Source: Dioscorea cayenensis subsp. rotundata
Taxonomy: Eukaryota > Streptophyta > Magnoliopsida > Dioscoreales > Dioscoreaceae
DNA: 64,000 nt
NCBI RefSeq assembly: GCF_009730915.1
Contig: NW_024088559.1
Location: 62,001-126,000, forward strand
Reading direction: 5' to 3'
The translations under genes and the position numbers were made by a program. Numbering within the stretch: the first letter of the stretch is position 1; every line of letters starts with the position of its first letter. The notes under the pieces were generated by a model. That model made no database searches, was not told the DNA's origin, and saw nothing but the letters and a program-made list of their open reading frames with translations. This document shows positions 50,131 through 62,258 of the stretch, piece by piece.

Positions 50131-50971
50131 TTTATTGCTAAAATTTGCTATAGCTAATACTGTATGTTCAACTAAATGCTGCTCATAACACCAATTCTTG
50201 CGCACGGAACGGCCTGGGACTTATGGGCTTAGCAATGAAGTTGGGCGTCAATTTAAGTATTGCAGACTTCTTATATGGATCCAAGTGCTAAATTTTATAT
50301 TTTTATTTAATTGTAGTACCCTAGTTTTGCTATATTTTAATTAAAAAATAAAAATAGTTTTGCTATATACGTATATATAATGTAAATTATCTTAATATTG
50401 GAAATATGTGCGCATGTTGAGAGTTGAGACTAACGCTATTAATGATGAGTTTGGATGAATCTTGTATGTAATCACTCTTGCTTTAGATGTTATATTAATT
50501 TGTTTTTTATATTTATTTTTGCATGTTTATCAATTTTGCTTCAATTGTAAGATTATGTTAAGTGAGCTGGTCAAAATGCTTTTTTAGAAAAAGATAAAAA
50601 TTAACCATATTTAATATGTTTTGATAAAGATAGTGTTCATTTCTAATCATGTTATATTTGGTGTTATGAAGCTCATTTCAAGGCAAAATACTAAATTGTT
50701 CAGCCTTCTCTCAGAGAGAAAGTGTTGAAGGGTCCTTGGAAGCAAACTCAGAAGAAGAATCAAGAGAAGAATATCGATGGAGGAACCAGAGCTATTGAAG
50801 AGGCTACCGTCTCCGCCAGCTCCTCCAGCTCGAACAAAAGCGGAGACAAAGGCTTTCCGGCGAGGTCTGAGAAAGAGCCTAGATTATGGAGCTTGGATGG
50901 GAGCTTCTCTCAGCTTCGAGGATTGGAGAGGTGGCGGAGTGGATCCACGTACGGAGCTCGATCGAGTGGCC
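49414..50971. repeat. Inverted repeat of the ADT first-exon region (arms about 250 bp)
   Basis: 49414-49660 and 50721-50971 are inverted copies. Shared blocks in the plus reading of the right arm include GAAGGGTCCTTGGAAGCAAA, AGCTCCTCCAGCTCGAACAA (GCTCGAACGAA in the left) and CTTTCCGGCGAGGTCTGAGA. Small indels and substitutions separate them. The spacer is about 1.06 kb and contains the dehydratase-domain fragment. A transcript across both arms would fold into a long hairpin. Confidence 0.8.
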
Positions 50972-51478
50972 CGGCGGTTGGACCGGTTAACCCGGTGACC
51001 CGGTGCTTAAACCGGTCCGGTTCTCTAATTAGACCGGTTATGCAATCAACCCGTTTTGACCCGTTTCGACCCGGTCAAACCCGGTGACCGGGTTTCTATA
51101 ACCCGGGCGGGTCAATAATTTTTTTTTAAATGACCTTGTCATACTTTGAAGTTTTTGATTTTTCTAATAAATTGAAGGGTATATATGTAATTTTGTAAAG
51201 TATGTATTTTTTTTTTTGTCCCTTTTCTACTACTTCCAAATAAGAGATGAATAATTATTTTTTTTATTTTTTCCATCAAATTATTTATTTGATAATTAAT
51301 AATTCATGAATATTATTATTATATATCATTATATAATTAAAATAATTTATAATTTTAAAAATAATATTTTAGTATATTTTTATTAACCCAGTATTGACTC
51401 GAATGACCCGACAGTTGAACCAATTGACCCGAGACCCAGAGCCCCGTCCGGGTTAATGACCAGGTTAAGTCTGATAAC
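50972..51478. mobile_element. CCGG-rich transposon remnant
   Basis: The left part (50972-51115) is dense in ACCGGTT and ACCCGGT motifs, the middle is AT-rich, and the right part (about 51388-51478) again has GACCCG motifs. It ends in CAGGTTAAGTCTGATAACTA. Its reverse complement TAGTTATCAGAC is a terminus type common in plant DNA transposons. The matching left terminus was not found, so the element is truncated or the ADT hairpin region lies inside it. Confidence 0.55.
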
Positions 51479-52335
51479 TATGCTTTAATTTCCCTGTTCG
51501 GGTTTTAAAGGGCCCCAGAAGGAGTGATTCCCACGGAATGGGGATCACTCATTTACTGAACAAGAGTTCAGGGAGAAATTAAGAATTGAGTCTAAATCCA
51601 ATTGTGCTCTCTTTGCTGTGAAGCTCAACAAGCTGCTTCTGCTGCTGCTGAAGATGCTGAATCTACTGCTTCGTTGCCTCAGATTGACATTAATGCTTGA
51701 TATATATATATATATATTATAATATTATATATTCTATATAGATAGTCATGAAAGCATGTGGAATTTTTAGTAATGACAGATCATGCAGGAACTGAAATTT
51801 GAAGCTCATATGCGTATTAATTTGTATTTGTGTTGTCTGATCTTCTTTTTGGGATGGTGTAACTAAAACAGTTTGTAAGCATGAGAATTAAGAAGGACAA
51901 CCAAGCAGTTGTGTGTCTTGCATGTCCAAAACTATATATGAAATGATAAAAAAAAAACCCATTTACATCTTGGTATGCTGTATATTAATTATTAGGTTCT
52001 GTGATCATTTTCTGTGTTGATGAGTTCTTATCTGAAGTTTCCTTGTTTAATTTACTTCAGTATATTTTTTATTATATTTAAGTTTTTGTTTATATTAAAT
52101 ATAATATAAATAATTTTAATTTTTAAATTATATTTATTTATTAATTTATGTAATAAATATTCATGAGAATTTTTAAAATCAAGATATGCTTCCATTGTAA
52201 AAAGTTATTTAATCAGAGTGTTAGAGTTTTTATTTTATGTCATGCGGAGCAAAGGAATTTACTTGCTATACATGGTTAATGCATACTGCTAAAAATGATA
52301 TATACAATAAGAATTTATGTATTGACAAATCTTAA
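51479..52335. other. Intergenic DNA, no supported gene
   Basis: A short GC-richer piece at 51590-51692 could encode a Ser/Ala-rich peptide ending QIDINA before a TGA. It has no conserved partner I recognise and no credible upstream exon. The rest is AT-rich. Confidence 0.4.
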
Positions 52336-52979
52336 GTAGTGTTTGTTTGGTAGGATTTAAAACTCATTGTAGTTAGAATTACAAAATTTTTTAAATAAAT
52401 TGTTTGGTTAGGTGAATTTGAAAAAGTAACTGGATTTAAAAATATCCTTTCATTATATTTGGGTGGATTTGGAACTACGCACAAATTAGATATAATTACA
52501 TAGTTACAAACTCAAGGATTTAGAATTTCAACAAAATTAATAGAAATTATTCTTTTAATTAACCATGAATTTTATTTATCTAAGTTTTATTTAAACAAGA
52601 AAATAAAATTCTTTCAAAAATAACGTTACATATCACGCAAAAATTAAATATAAATAGTAGACAAAGAAATGAAACATAAAACATAATCATATATTAAGTT
52701 AATTATATATATATATGATTATTTTTATTATAATTAACAAACTCTAATTGGGTATTTTATATTAAACAAAACTTAATAGTCATCGTAGTGATGTGATCTC
52801 ACAATATGTAATTCAGATTTACAAATTCCTTAAACCAAAAACAATTTTATAATCTACCACATCAAATATATTTAACTAAATACTGTATTTGACTCTCATG
52901 TATTTTCAAATACAAGAATTTGCAAATATTATAATTAGAAATTCACTGCATTTTCAACTGCATCTAACCAAATGCTACC
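52336..52979. mobile_element. Tourist/Harbinger-like MITE, about 644 bp
   Basis: The left end is GTAGTGTTTGTTTGGTAGG, and the reverse complement of the right end is GGTAGCATTTGGTTAGATG. TAA flanks both sides (52333-52335 and 52980-52982), the 3-bp duplication of PIF/Harbinger elements. The interior is AT-rich and non-coding. The terminal repeats are imperfect, so the assignment is moderate. Confidence 0.55.
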
Positions 52980-54461
52980 TAAATGAATTTGTGGCATTTG
53001 AATTTTTTTTTTTTGAACAAGTTAGGCCACACACCATTTGTTATTATTAGATCTCAACCATATATTAAGAGAGAATCTAACATCTGCCTTACATTATTGT
53101 CTTTTGGTGCTTTTGTATTGAAAGACTTTCCCTGCAAAATCTTTTACTGTAAAGTTTTTTCCTGTAATTACTTTTCTTGCAAAATAACAATGTTTGGTAT
53201 ATATAATGAAAATTGTAATTAAAATGCATGTAAAGTTAATTATTTCATTTGGTATATATGAATAGATTTCTATGTAAAATTATATGAATTCTCAATTTTA
53301 TTCTTAATTAATCTAGCTAATAAAATTAAAATAAAATAAAAAACAATATTAAAAGTCAAAATCCTACCACCCAACCCCTGTAACATTAAATAAACTTATT
53401 AAAACTATATATAAAACCAAAAATCCAATTCCAAAAAGACAAAAGTTTAATGAAAAACATGTAAAAAAAATATTAAAAAGGTAAGAAAAATATCAGAAAA
53501 CATCCAAGAAGTGATCCCTTTTGCCTTAGGGTATTGAAAAAGAAAAAAAAAATGGGAGGAGTTTACTCTAAGATTTTCAAAAGCAAGAAAAGATAAAGAA
53601 AAAAATTATTTTAACAAGAGATCGTTAGTATTGGAACTTCACTTGTTTCACATTTTCACAACCACTATGTAATTCTTTTCACACCCTCCCCCTATAAATC
53701 AGCTTTCATGGTAAAAAAAAAAGTAATTGCATGAAAACGGTTACTTTGCAGAGTTCATATTAGAATTAAAACGTGTGAAAGTCTTTCATAAGTTTTATTT
53801 TCCCTACAAAGTTGTTAATTTCTCACATACCAAATTGCTCTTAGTGTCTTATTATTCAGATATTGTCGCGGTGAGAAATTACTTTTTTTTTTACATATAA
53901 AATAATTTGGAAATAAGATTATAAATCTTTTTAAATTTTAAGAGTGTATATATAGAAAAGTTTAGGCAAAAAGTTAAATATGAAAGAAATATATGAAGGA
54001 ATTAATGGAGTATAGAATAGTTAATTCGTAATTGAGTATAGAATAATTAATACGTCATACGAATAGGTCATTAAAACACAAGATTTCTATGACAATTTAG
54101 AGTTTATTACTTCTATTAAGAGAATACCCCATGCATGGACAACTTGTTAATAGTTTTAGTGCAAAATTTGCATGAAATTTGCACAAATTTTGCATGAATT
54201 TTTGGAGTTTGAAAATAATATTAGAAAAGAAAGGTTATCCTCCATGTCTCGTTTATATATCATATTATTTTTTTTAAAAGAATTATCATAGGGACAGACA
54301 GAGACAGAGGGACAGACTGACAAATATGAAAGTGCATAAGTTATGGTGACTTATAAACCTTATAGAAAAATATTCATGTCTTTCAACTTTGAAGGGATAA
54401 AATCAATGTTTCACCAGATCTGTGAATGGTATATATAGAAACAATATTACAAACTGTAAGC

Positions 54462-54494
<33 letters not shown>

Positions 54495-54540
54495 GATAAA
54501 TAAAAAGATAAAATTATAACATCATAAAATAAATGATGAG
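52980..54540. other. AT-rich intergenic DNA
   Basis: No gene is seen. It contains an ATA microsatellite at about 54464-54493 and short GCATG/TTTGCA repeats near 54160-54200. The open frame at 52983-53222 lacks recognisable domains. Confidence 0.5.
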
Positions 54541-54685
54541 TAGTGTAGGTAGTTATGTTGCACACGAATTATATGCTAACAACACACAACTCGTTTAGGT
54601 TGCACACGAATTATATGCTAACAGCATCTTGATGAGTAGTGTAGGTAGTTAGGTTGCACACGAATTATATGCTAACAGCACTCAA
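54540..54685 (+). repeat. Triplicated short tandem repeat
   Basis: The unit GTTGCACACGAATTATATGC followed by TAACARCA occurs three times, starting at about 54557, 54600 and 54653. GATGAGTAGTGTAGGTAGTT precedes the first and third copies, so the larger unit was duplicated after the small one. It is non-coding. Confidence 0.75.
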
Positions 54686-54904
54686 CTGAAAATCCCATTT
54701 CTTTTTATAGTATTTATTTTTAAATATTTAAAATTAAAATGATTTTCATATAATAATTTTGAAATAAAAAAGATAATAATAATTGATAAATAAAAAGATA
54801 AAATTATAACATTTTAAAATTACAACATTTTCCATCGAATTATAGATTAATAGATGCATCATAGAATTTCCAACTTAGCATGAACTGTTGTTCTTGTGTT
54901 CAAC

Positions 54905-55442
54905 CTATGCCAGTCTCTTTGGTCACTATTAGCAGCCTACTTCTCAAACTGTTCCATCCTCAAGCTCCTTCATTTACTTTTACACCATCTTATGTTATAT
55001 TCTTAAAGGTTTTTGAAAATCTTTCATGCCACAATATTCCAAGCTTATGATGACCCTGATCTTTGACCCATGACATGCAGAAAGCTTCATTGCCGTTGTG
55101 TGAAAACTTGACCTTTTATACAATAAATCAATATGTGACGCTCGTGGGCCATGTACACTTGTGAGGACACAACTGAAAGGTATTGCATTGTTGTCTCTAA
55201 GTTTGAAGGTTGGTATGTGGGTGATAATCACTATATGGAAACTAGAGATCAAGAGGAACAACTTTGGTATTCAAAGAAAAATTTAAAACCCACTCTATTT
55301 CTCTTGAAAATTCACACAAGCTCACACTTCATATATATCCAGAAAAAAAAAAACATTAACATGTTTAAATAAAAAAATATATATAATTTTTGTTATGATT
55401 AAGATTGAGGATAACCAAAATGCTTAAATCCTAAATCATGGA
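54905..55442 (+). repeat. Shrunken copy of non-coding segments from the PTAC10 locus
   Basis: Three blocks in order match three separate places in the PTAC10 locus on the same strand. 54910-55050 matches 38480-38630 (CACTATTAGCAGCCTA, CATTCTTAAA-type text). 55050-55225 matches 40262-40483 (CATGCAGAAAGCTTCATTGC, GTTGTCTCTAAGTTTGAAGG). 55360-55440 matches 46366-46446 (AACCAAAATGCTTAAAT). The PTAC10 exons between are missing. Confidence 0.65.
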
Positions 55443-55614
55443 ACTTATTAACTCATAATCACATATTATACTTCAGTGAACCCCAGATAATTAACAAATC
55501 TGTTGTTGGAAAAGGAAACAGTGGTTCATAGAAACATTTCATGCTGTACCAATACATGCTAAATAAATAGACTTCATTTACGAACATAAAGAGTAAACTT
55601 TCATATTCATCAAT

Positions 55615-58568
55615 TCATGAATAGAAAGTGTAACTCTTTGCTTGCAAGATAATTTGCCTAAGTGCACCAATTGATGCCAAAACCATCAGTAGAACACCAA
55701 GTATAATGCAAATCTGTAGAGAAATAAAAGAAGAAGAAAAAAACTTAGTTTTAGAAATACAAATAAAAAGTATTAATGTATTCAACTAACCCAATTAGCT
55801 GTCCAAGATAAGCCAAACATTTTAGGTTTGTACAATACAAGCCACATGATGCAAGGAAGCTGAGAACATGAAAGTTTTGGATCAATAAAAACATTAACAT
55901 TAGTTTTTTTTTTTCTTCTCAGAAATTATTTGAAACAGAAAATTAATGATGATTGTAAGAATGAACTCACAAAGTATGTGGTTGGTGCAAAGGCAAACCC
56001 ACCAAAGAATCCCATAAGTGAACCAAAGAATGGCAAGCTTATACCTACGAACATTGTGAGTGCTGCAGAGGAAAAGATTGTGAATTTTTACAAGCATTTG
56101 AGAGTTTTCTGCATTTCAGTCTGTGTTAAACTGAAAAGAAAGAAACATACCAACATATATACTGCGGGATATGAATCGGAGAGGAAAGCTAGGCTTGAAA
56201 TTCATTTTCTTCACCAGCACTGTCTCTATCATGTCAAAAACTGGCATGGCAAAGATCTGTAACAATATCAACACACAAAATAGGATCAATTAATATGATA
56301 TTTCATAATATTGTGTCTTGTGTCAATGAGTTTTATGATTTGCAACAAGTGATCCTCTGCATTTTCAGTAAATGGAATCAAACTTCAGAGGAAAATTAGC
56401 CTGATATCTCTTCAAATATTTGTCCAAATTTCTTTGATTCAGAGTATGAATGAATATAATACTGTTGTTGTTGTTGTTGTTGTTGTTATGGTTTTACAGA
56501 AGATGGATGAACAAGAACATGCACACCTGGTAGCCGCCGATGACATGAATTGTAACCATCATGTTAGCCATTGCAATCAACCACCGTGGTTTCTCCAGCG
56601 TGATGAGAATGTTATCATCAACAGAGTTTCCGAAGGCCCAGTAGCTGATCAGAGAAGCAGGGAAGTAGCACATGGCCACCACAATGTAAGCAACAATGAC
56701 ACCCTTCATCATAGGCTTCTTGGATGGTTTTTCAGGAGTTGAAGGAATTGTTGCTTGTATCTCCAAAACCACATTGTGTCCTGCATAGGCAAAAGCAACA
56801 TCTCCTAGTGCACTTAAGAAGCTGAAGAAAGCTCCAATTTTCGTTGATGACTTGTAGCTATAATCCACCGTTTCTGGCCTTCCCTTATGAACTGAAGCTC
56901 CCCATGCAATGGTGGAATAACTAGTAAAATTCAAATCCAATTTCAATCAGAAAAATACATGACAGTATCAATCACTAAATGGCTTGTTTTCCCTAGATGA
57001 ATTAATTACAACCATTTGAAGCAGCGTAATTACATTTCAGTGTGATTTACCTTAGAGACATGACAGCAGCTGCCAAGGAGACTCCGGAAATTGAGTTGAA
57101 GTTAGGAAGTTGGGAGAGAACAAAGTGAACAGAGCCAAAGATCATGATGAAATAGGTGAGCTTGATAGACTTGCAACTTGGGCAAACAACATCATGGAAT
57201 TTCTTCAGAGATTTTCCACCAGTGACCATGTAGACAATGTTAGTACCTACTTGAACCAAGAGCTGCTGAGGCACAACGATCCAAAGGCCGAGCTTTTCTC
57301 CAAAAGCATGCTGTCCTAGTTCATGATATCGATCAAACCGCTTACCGGGCACCATCTCATGCATCTCAACCATTTGCCAGAGTGTATAAAATGTGATGAT
57401 CCATGATAAAATTAGCACTGTAACACCTGGACCCCTGTTTATATGGTGATGAAAAAACAGAGAAGTGATCATTAACAAAATGTTATTTCTCAAATTTAAT
57501 GATATTCACAAAGATGCAAGAACTGCAATGAGTATTAATTGACATACAGTGTCAGAGTTCATATCTCTAGCTTTTAAGCAAATAGTATTTCCATTTTTGA
57601 AAACTTAAGTGTGAGAATTAATGATATTTAGTATGAAACTGGTTAGAAAAATCATTGACAAAAGCTTATATTAGGATTAAAAAATATACTAAAGAAGATG
57701 TACGAAGGATATGATCAGTAGTAAGCTCTTTTATCTAGCCAAAACTAAAACTTAAACCATAGTTTGAAAGCCAGGTTAGAAACTTTAACTTAATGCAATG
57801 TGGTTTATCCTTTCCTTTTAAAATAAAATCTTAACAGCTTCTGTTCTCATGACAAGCCTAAGATTCCACAAAAGTAACTATATGCGCGCAAATGAAGGAT
57901 TCTGTTACAATGACATATCAAGCCAAAGACTACAGTACAAGAATTACATAGTTTGAAAAATACATACATACATACATACATACATATACAGTTTTAAAAC
58001 CATTAGTACCTTCACTTTTGAAGATGATTAATTATCAATATTAGAATCCTTCAAACAAAAAACCAAGATTTAAGATTTAATAAGGAAAAAAAAAATTCAA
58101 AAGCTTTTTATTTTTTCATGAGGAGGAATCCACTTAAGCCTAAGATTTTAAGCAAAAAAGCAAAATAAACACATAAAAATTAATCAAAGGAAATCATAAT
58201 ATCAAGCCAAACACTGATTCACAAGCATTACAAGCTTTGAAAACATACCTTGAATCACAAAAAATTATCTTTTATTTAATGATTATCCACCCAAAAACAG
58301 AACATGTATAAAATTATCAAAGAACAAAGAATAAGATGAGCAATCCACTCAAACCTGAATTCATAGATCCCAAGAAAAAAGAGATGAAAACAAAGAATAC
58401 ATACCATCCCAGCTCCGCCATTGCGTACGGCAAGCTAAGCACGCCGGCGCCGACGATGGCAGTGACATTGTGGAACGCTGAGTACCACCATTTGGCTTTC
58501 CTCGACGACGTGATCGGCAACCAATCATCAATGGATTTCCCGGCCTTCATCTCCCCCTCGCCCTTCAT
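55615..58568 (-). CDS. LHT1: Lysine/histidine transporter-like amino acid permease
   Basis: Seven exons on the minus strand: 58568-58405, 57434-57051, 56920-56527, 56256-56151, 56062-55971, 55859-55791 and 55713-55615. All are GT-AG and in phase, giving 435 residues; family members are about 440. The N-terminal cytosolic segment is followed by [20 protein letters not shown], the first transmembrane segment of the AAAP family. Further hallmarks are [74 protein letters not shown] and a tail ending QAKSYTFYS. The protein is a plasma-membrane proton-coupled symporter for amino acids, by homology to LHT1. A hAT terminus lies about 95 bp upstream of the ATG. The exact paralogue number is uncertain. 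Confidence 0.92.
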
Positions 58569-58662
58569 TTTGGTGTCTAGAGTATATTATTATTATATAT
58601 TATATAATATAGGTTTACATATATATTAACATTTGTCATAATATATATAGTATACTATATAG

Positions 58663-58875
58663 TAGAGGTGGGCACGGGCCGTCCGGAAAACCGGCCCGGC
58701 CCGTGCCCGGCCCGCCGGTTCAATGACCCGGCGGGCCGGTTCATTGACCCGTAACCGGCCCGTACTGTAGACGGGCCGGTTACGGGTTGGGGTTTTCCCA
58801 ACCCGTGACCCGGCGGGTTGACCCGCCGGGTCAAAACCCGGTTGGGCCCGGCGGGCCGGGTCAAGCCCGGTTTAA
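58663..58875. mobile_element. hAT-type terminus, GC-rich, in the LHT promoter
   Basis: It begins TAGAGGTGGGCACGGGCCG, the classic TAGGGGTGGGCA-like hAT end, followed by about 190 bp of nested CCGGCCCG, GGGTTGACCCG and related palindromes. The composition breaks sharply from the AT-rich flanks. No matching opposite end was found downstream, so it is a solo end or a truncated element. Open frames across it are artefacts. Confidence 0.7.
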
Positions 58876-58889
58876 TGTTTTTGTTTGTT

Positions 58890-58990
58890 TTTTTATTAAT
58901 ACTAAGTATTTGTTAGTTATGGTATTTGAGCCCATGATCTTTGGACTTGGATAAGAAAACCCAACCACTGAACTACATTTGTTTCCAATA
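58890..58990 (-). mobile_element. Possible tRNA-derived SINE remnant
   Basis: On the minus strand the segment reads GTAGTTCAGTGGTTGGG (A-box-like) and, about 30 bp later, CATGGGCTCAAATACC (B-box-like), then an A-rich stretch. The spacing fits a tRNA-type promoter. No flanking duplication could be confirmed and it lies directly beside the hAT terminus. Confidence 0.35.
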
Positions 58991-60109
58991 TTTATTGGAA
59001 AGAATTATATATAGATAGATGTAGGATATGGATCAAAAATATTTTTATATATTTAATTTATAAAAAAATTAAGAAACCATATAATAAATTAAAAAAAGTA
59101 TACAAATCAATTAGTAAAAATATCAATGTATCAAACAATAAATTTTTCATAAATATTTTTTTAAAAAAATAATTATTTTGTTAATTGTCTTTTTGACTCA
59201 TAAAGACTAAATCTCTACATATACTACACTCTTAAATTCTCTTAAATAAGCACTTTTTTATTTATCACATATATATTAGATTATTTTGTTTCAATTTATA
59301 AAAATAAAAAAATAAAAATTACAAAAAAATTGTTTTTAAATTATGTAAATCAATTTATAAAAAAATATATTAGTAAAAAAAAATATCTTTGAATAATATG
59401 GTTCACACCATATTATTTTGATTTGTAACTTTTTTTTCAATAACAACATGATAAGCACGATAATAACCCTATTATCGAGACCAAAGTAAAAATCTAGAGC
59501 CCAACCCTAATTATAATAAATAAATAAGTTGATGATAACTTCAATTTAAAAAAAATAAGAATACTACTTGATATATACATTTTTGTCTGACTTAAAAAGG
59601 TGTGCTTAATAATTTAATTTAATAGATAAATAAATTAAAAATGTAGCTTTTTTTATCCTTTTTAGAATTATTTTGATATGTCATAAAATTTTTTAAGTTA
59701 TTATAAATTATTTTAAATTTTTTGTTGTTTGAGATTAAATTTAAAAAATATTTTGTAACTTCTTTATATTTATTTATGTTTTAAACTAAGACAAGAAAAA
59801 TTTGTAGGCCAATTGGTTAATGTTATTTTTCTCATGTGAGAGGTAACTGTGTTTCAATAATTATAATATATATGGTATATATACATTATATCGTATTATG
59901 ATATAAAATTATATTTTGCGAATATAACATATATATATATATATATAGTTATTACCCATACATTTAATAGTAATAATATATATAATATACTAAATTTATG
60001 GTTTGTATATATTAATATACAAATTACCATATAATAATATATATTAATATGTGTTTAGATTGTTAATATTTATGCGTGTTTGATAAACCAATCTTATTGA
60101 TATTTTGTA

Positions 60110-60460
60110 TGTAGATAATAAGATTAGCTAGGTCAGGGGCCTTACCAGAAGTGGTCCCAGTTAGGGAGATGCACAGGCTGGATGAGTCTATTGATGCGGT
60201 TCGACGTTGTATCCAGTTTTTGGGCCCTCTACACGAGGAGATGGATCCCAATAGGCACAAGGATTTTTCTGGCTAGTTGCTCCCCTGATGTGCGGCTGTG
60301 TCTAGGAGTGTCTCTCTCCTCCTTCTAGTGTCTCCTTATGTTGTACTCTTTTGCTTCCACTCTTAGTGGAGTTTTTTTATTATTATTTTTTACTTGTATT
60401 TTTTTAATGTATTTGTGATTTATCCACTTTATCATAATAAATAAATAAATAAATAAATAA
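60110..60460 (+). mobile_element. Possible retroelement 3' fragment
   Basis: A GC-richer island in AT-rich DNA has a short frame ending PNRHKDFSG then TAG, preceded by EMHRLDESIDAVRRCIQFLG. It is followed by a T/C-rich stretch (TCTCTCTCCTCCTTCTAGTG) and an (AATA)n tail at 60438-60462. Coding end, untranslated tail and A-rich tract suggest the 3' end of a non-LTR element. I do not recognise the protein, so this is tentative. Confidence 0.3.
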
Positions 60461-60462
60461 CT

Positions 60463-61286
60463 AGGGATAAATTTTAATAGACAAGATTAATATATAACCT
60501 TAAAGTATAGTACTTACCCAAACAACACTCCTAGAAAAGAATAAAGCCAGATCTTGCATGAAATGGGGCCTTTCCTTCCTATAGTATGAAAAAAAAAAAG
60601 ATTTTCAGACTATAATTAATTACTTCCAAATGGGATAAGTTTTTTTAAATCAAAACAATAAATGAAAAATTCATATAAAAAAAAAATAAAACACATGAAA
60701 AACTAAAAACCTTTCAACAAAGAATGCGCCGCGGCGAAGATATTTCTATATATGACCAGAATGAGAAGGCAAAATCACATATAAGAAGACAGGCCGCAGT
60801 AGTTAAGTCCCACACATCCAAACTAGTATTTATAAACAATGAGCAAAAGAGAGGTAGCTAGCTAAGTACATGCACAGTGTATGTCCCAACTAATTAAGAA
60901 GAGGGTGAGAAAGATGCTCAAGATTTCATGCAACCAATGTGGCTAACAATAAAACTTTAAAATATAAAAAAATTAAAATGATTTTCATAATTTTAAAATT
61001 TATTCATAAAGATGATGATGATGATTTTTTTTATAATTTCAAAAATAAATATTTTGAATTTACAATGATATATATACTAATATTATATAAAAATGTATAT
61101 ATATATGATTAATATTTTAATCATATATTTCATTTTTACAAAAAAAAAAAAGAAGGAACAATACTACACGCATGCATGAACAACCTCTCAATTAAACAGG
61201 TAAACCATGGCATTTGCATGAGATTTATTAGAGTTTAATTATTTATTCTAGAAAAGAGAAGAAAGATCATACCGCATGCATGTATG
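60463..61286. other. AT-rich intergenic DNA
   Basis: No gene is seen. There is a GAT triplet run at about 61011-61024 and TA runs near 61097-61106. A phrase near 61165-61200 (GCATGCATGAACAACC) recurs at about 61273-61293, a small local repeat. Confidence 0.45.
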
Positions 61287-61536
61287 AACAACCCTTTAAT
61301 TAAACAGTAAAGAGTTTCTTTCTTCTTTCCCTCCTTCTAGAAACAACCTTTTATTTGATTTAAACTTATGTATAATAATTTGATTTATTAATAAATAGGA
61401 GTAAATATAATGTTTATAAGGGGGTTTCTGAGTCAAATCTTAAAACGTGAAAACCCTAATAACGAGGATGGGAAGGGTTGAGGAGCGAGAGATGGAGAAC
61501 GGGAACCATGAAATCCCTGAAAACGTCAACGGAGGT
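61287..61536 (+). pseudogene. Duplicated upstream region and first exon of NBP35
   Basis: This block repeats the NBP35 leader and exon 1 about 570-750 bp upstream of the real one. Shared text includes TTCTTTCCCTCCTTCTAGAA, AATAAATAGGAGTAAATATA, CAAATCTTAAAACGTGAAAA and AGCGAGAGATGGAGAACGGG. The copy encodes MENGNHEIPENVNG. Its exon ends AACGGAGGTAAAT, so a donor-like AG|GTAAAT is present, but no exon 2 copy follows before the real gene. The real copy carries extra material between the two matching blocks. Confidence 0.8.
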
Positions 61537-62258
61537 AAATTTGGATAAGTTCACCTCATCATTCAATTAGCAAAATCACCAACATCTTAATAAATATAAA
61601 AACATCAACCATGCCAAAGAAGTATATATATATATATATATATACTAGTGTTATAGCCGTACTATGCACACCCCATAGATAATATAAATCAATATTTTGA
61701 AATCCAATTTGGCTTGATCAGTTTGACCTGATTCGACTAAACTTGATCATATCTTTAGGTTAGATCATATAAAAATCAACACAAAAAATTAGCTCGGATG
61801 ACTCCATCGAATACCCGTTGAATTGGTCAACGGTCATTCAATTAGCAAAGATCATAAGAACAACCTTTTAATTAAACAGGTAAGAGTTTTTTTCTTCTTT
61901 CCCTCCTTCTAGAAACAACCTTTTTATTTTAATCAATAATTTATTATATTCCACAAAAGAAGTAATACAATGCCTAATTTCTTTTTTAAGGTAATATTAG
62001 CTTATATTAGGTGTATTATAACATAAATATATTTATAAATATTATATTATATAATTATAAATTAAAAAAAAAGTTAAGGAGTTTTAATAAAAATAATAAA
62101 AGATGTGAGATAAATTTAAACTTATGTATAAAAATTTGATTTATTAATAAATAGGAGTAAATATAATGTTTTATAAGGGGGTTTCCGAAAATAATCTAGT
62201 CAAATCTTAAAACGTGAAAACCCTAATATCAAGAATGGGAAGGGCTGAGGAGCGAGAG

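Noticed and set aside
51590-51692. Ser/Ala-rich exon-like piece ending QIDINA
   Set aside because: No acceptor, upstream exon or recognisable family; chance frame cannot be excluded.
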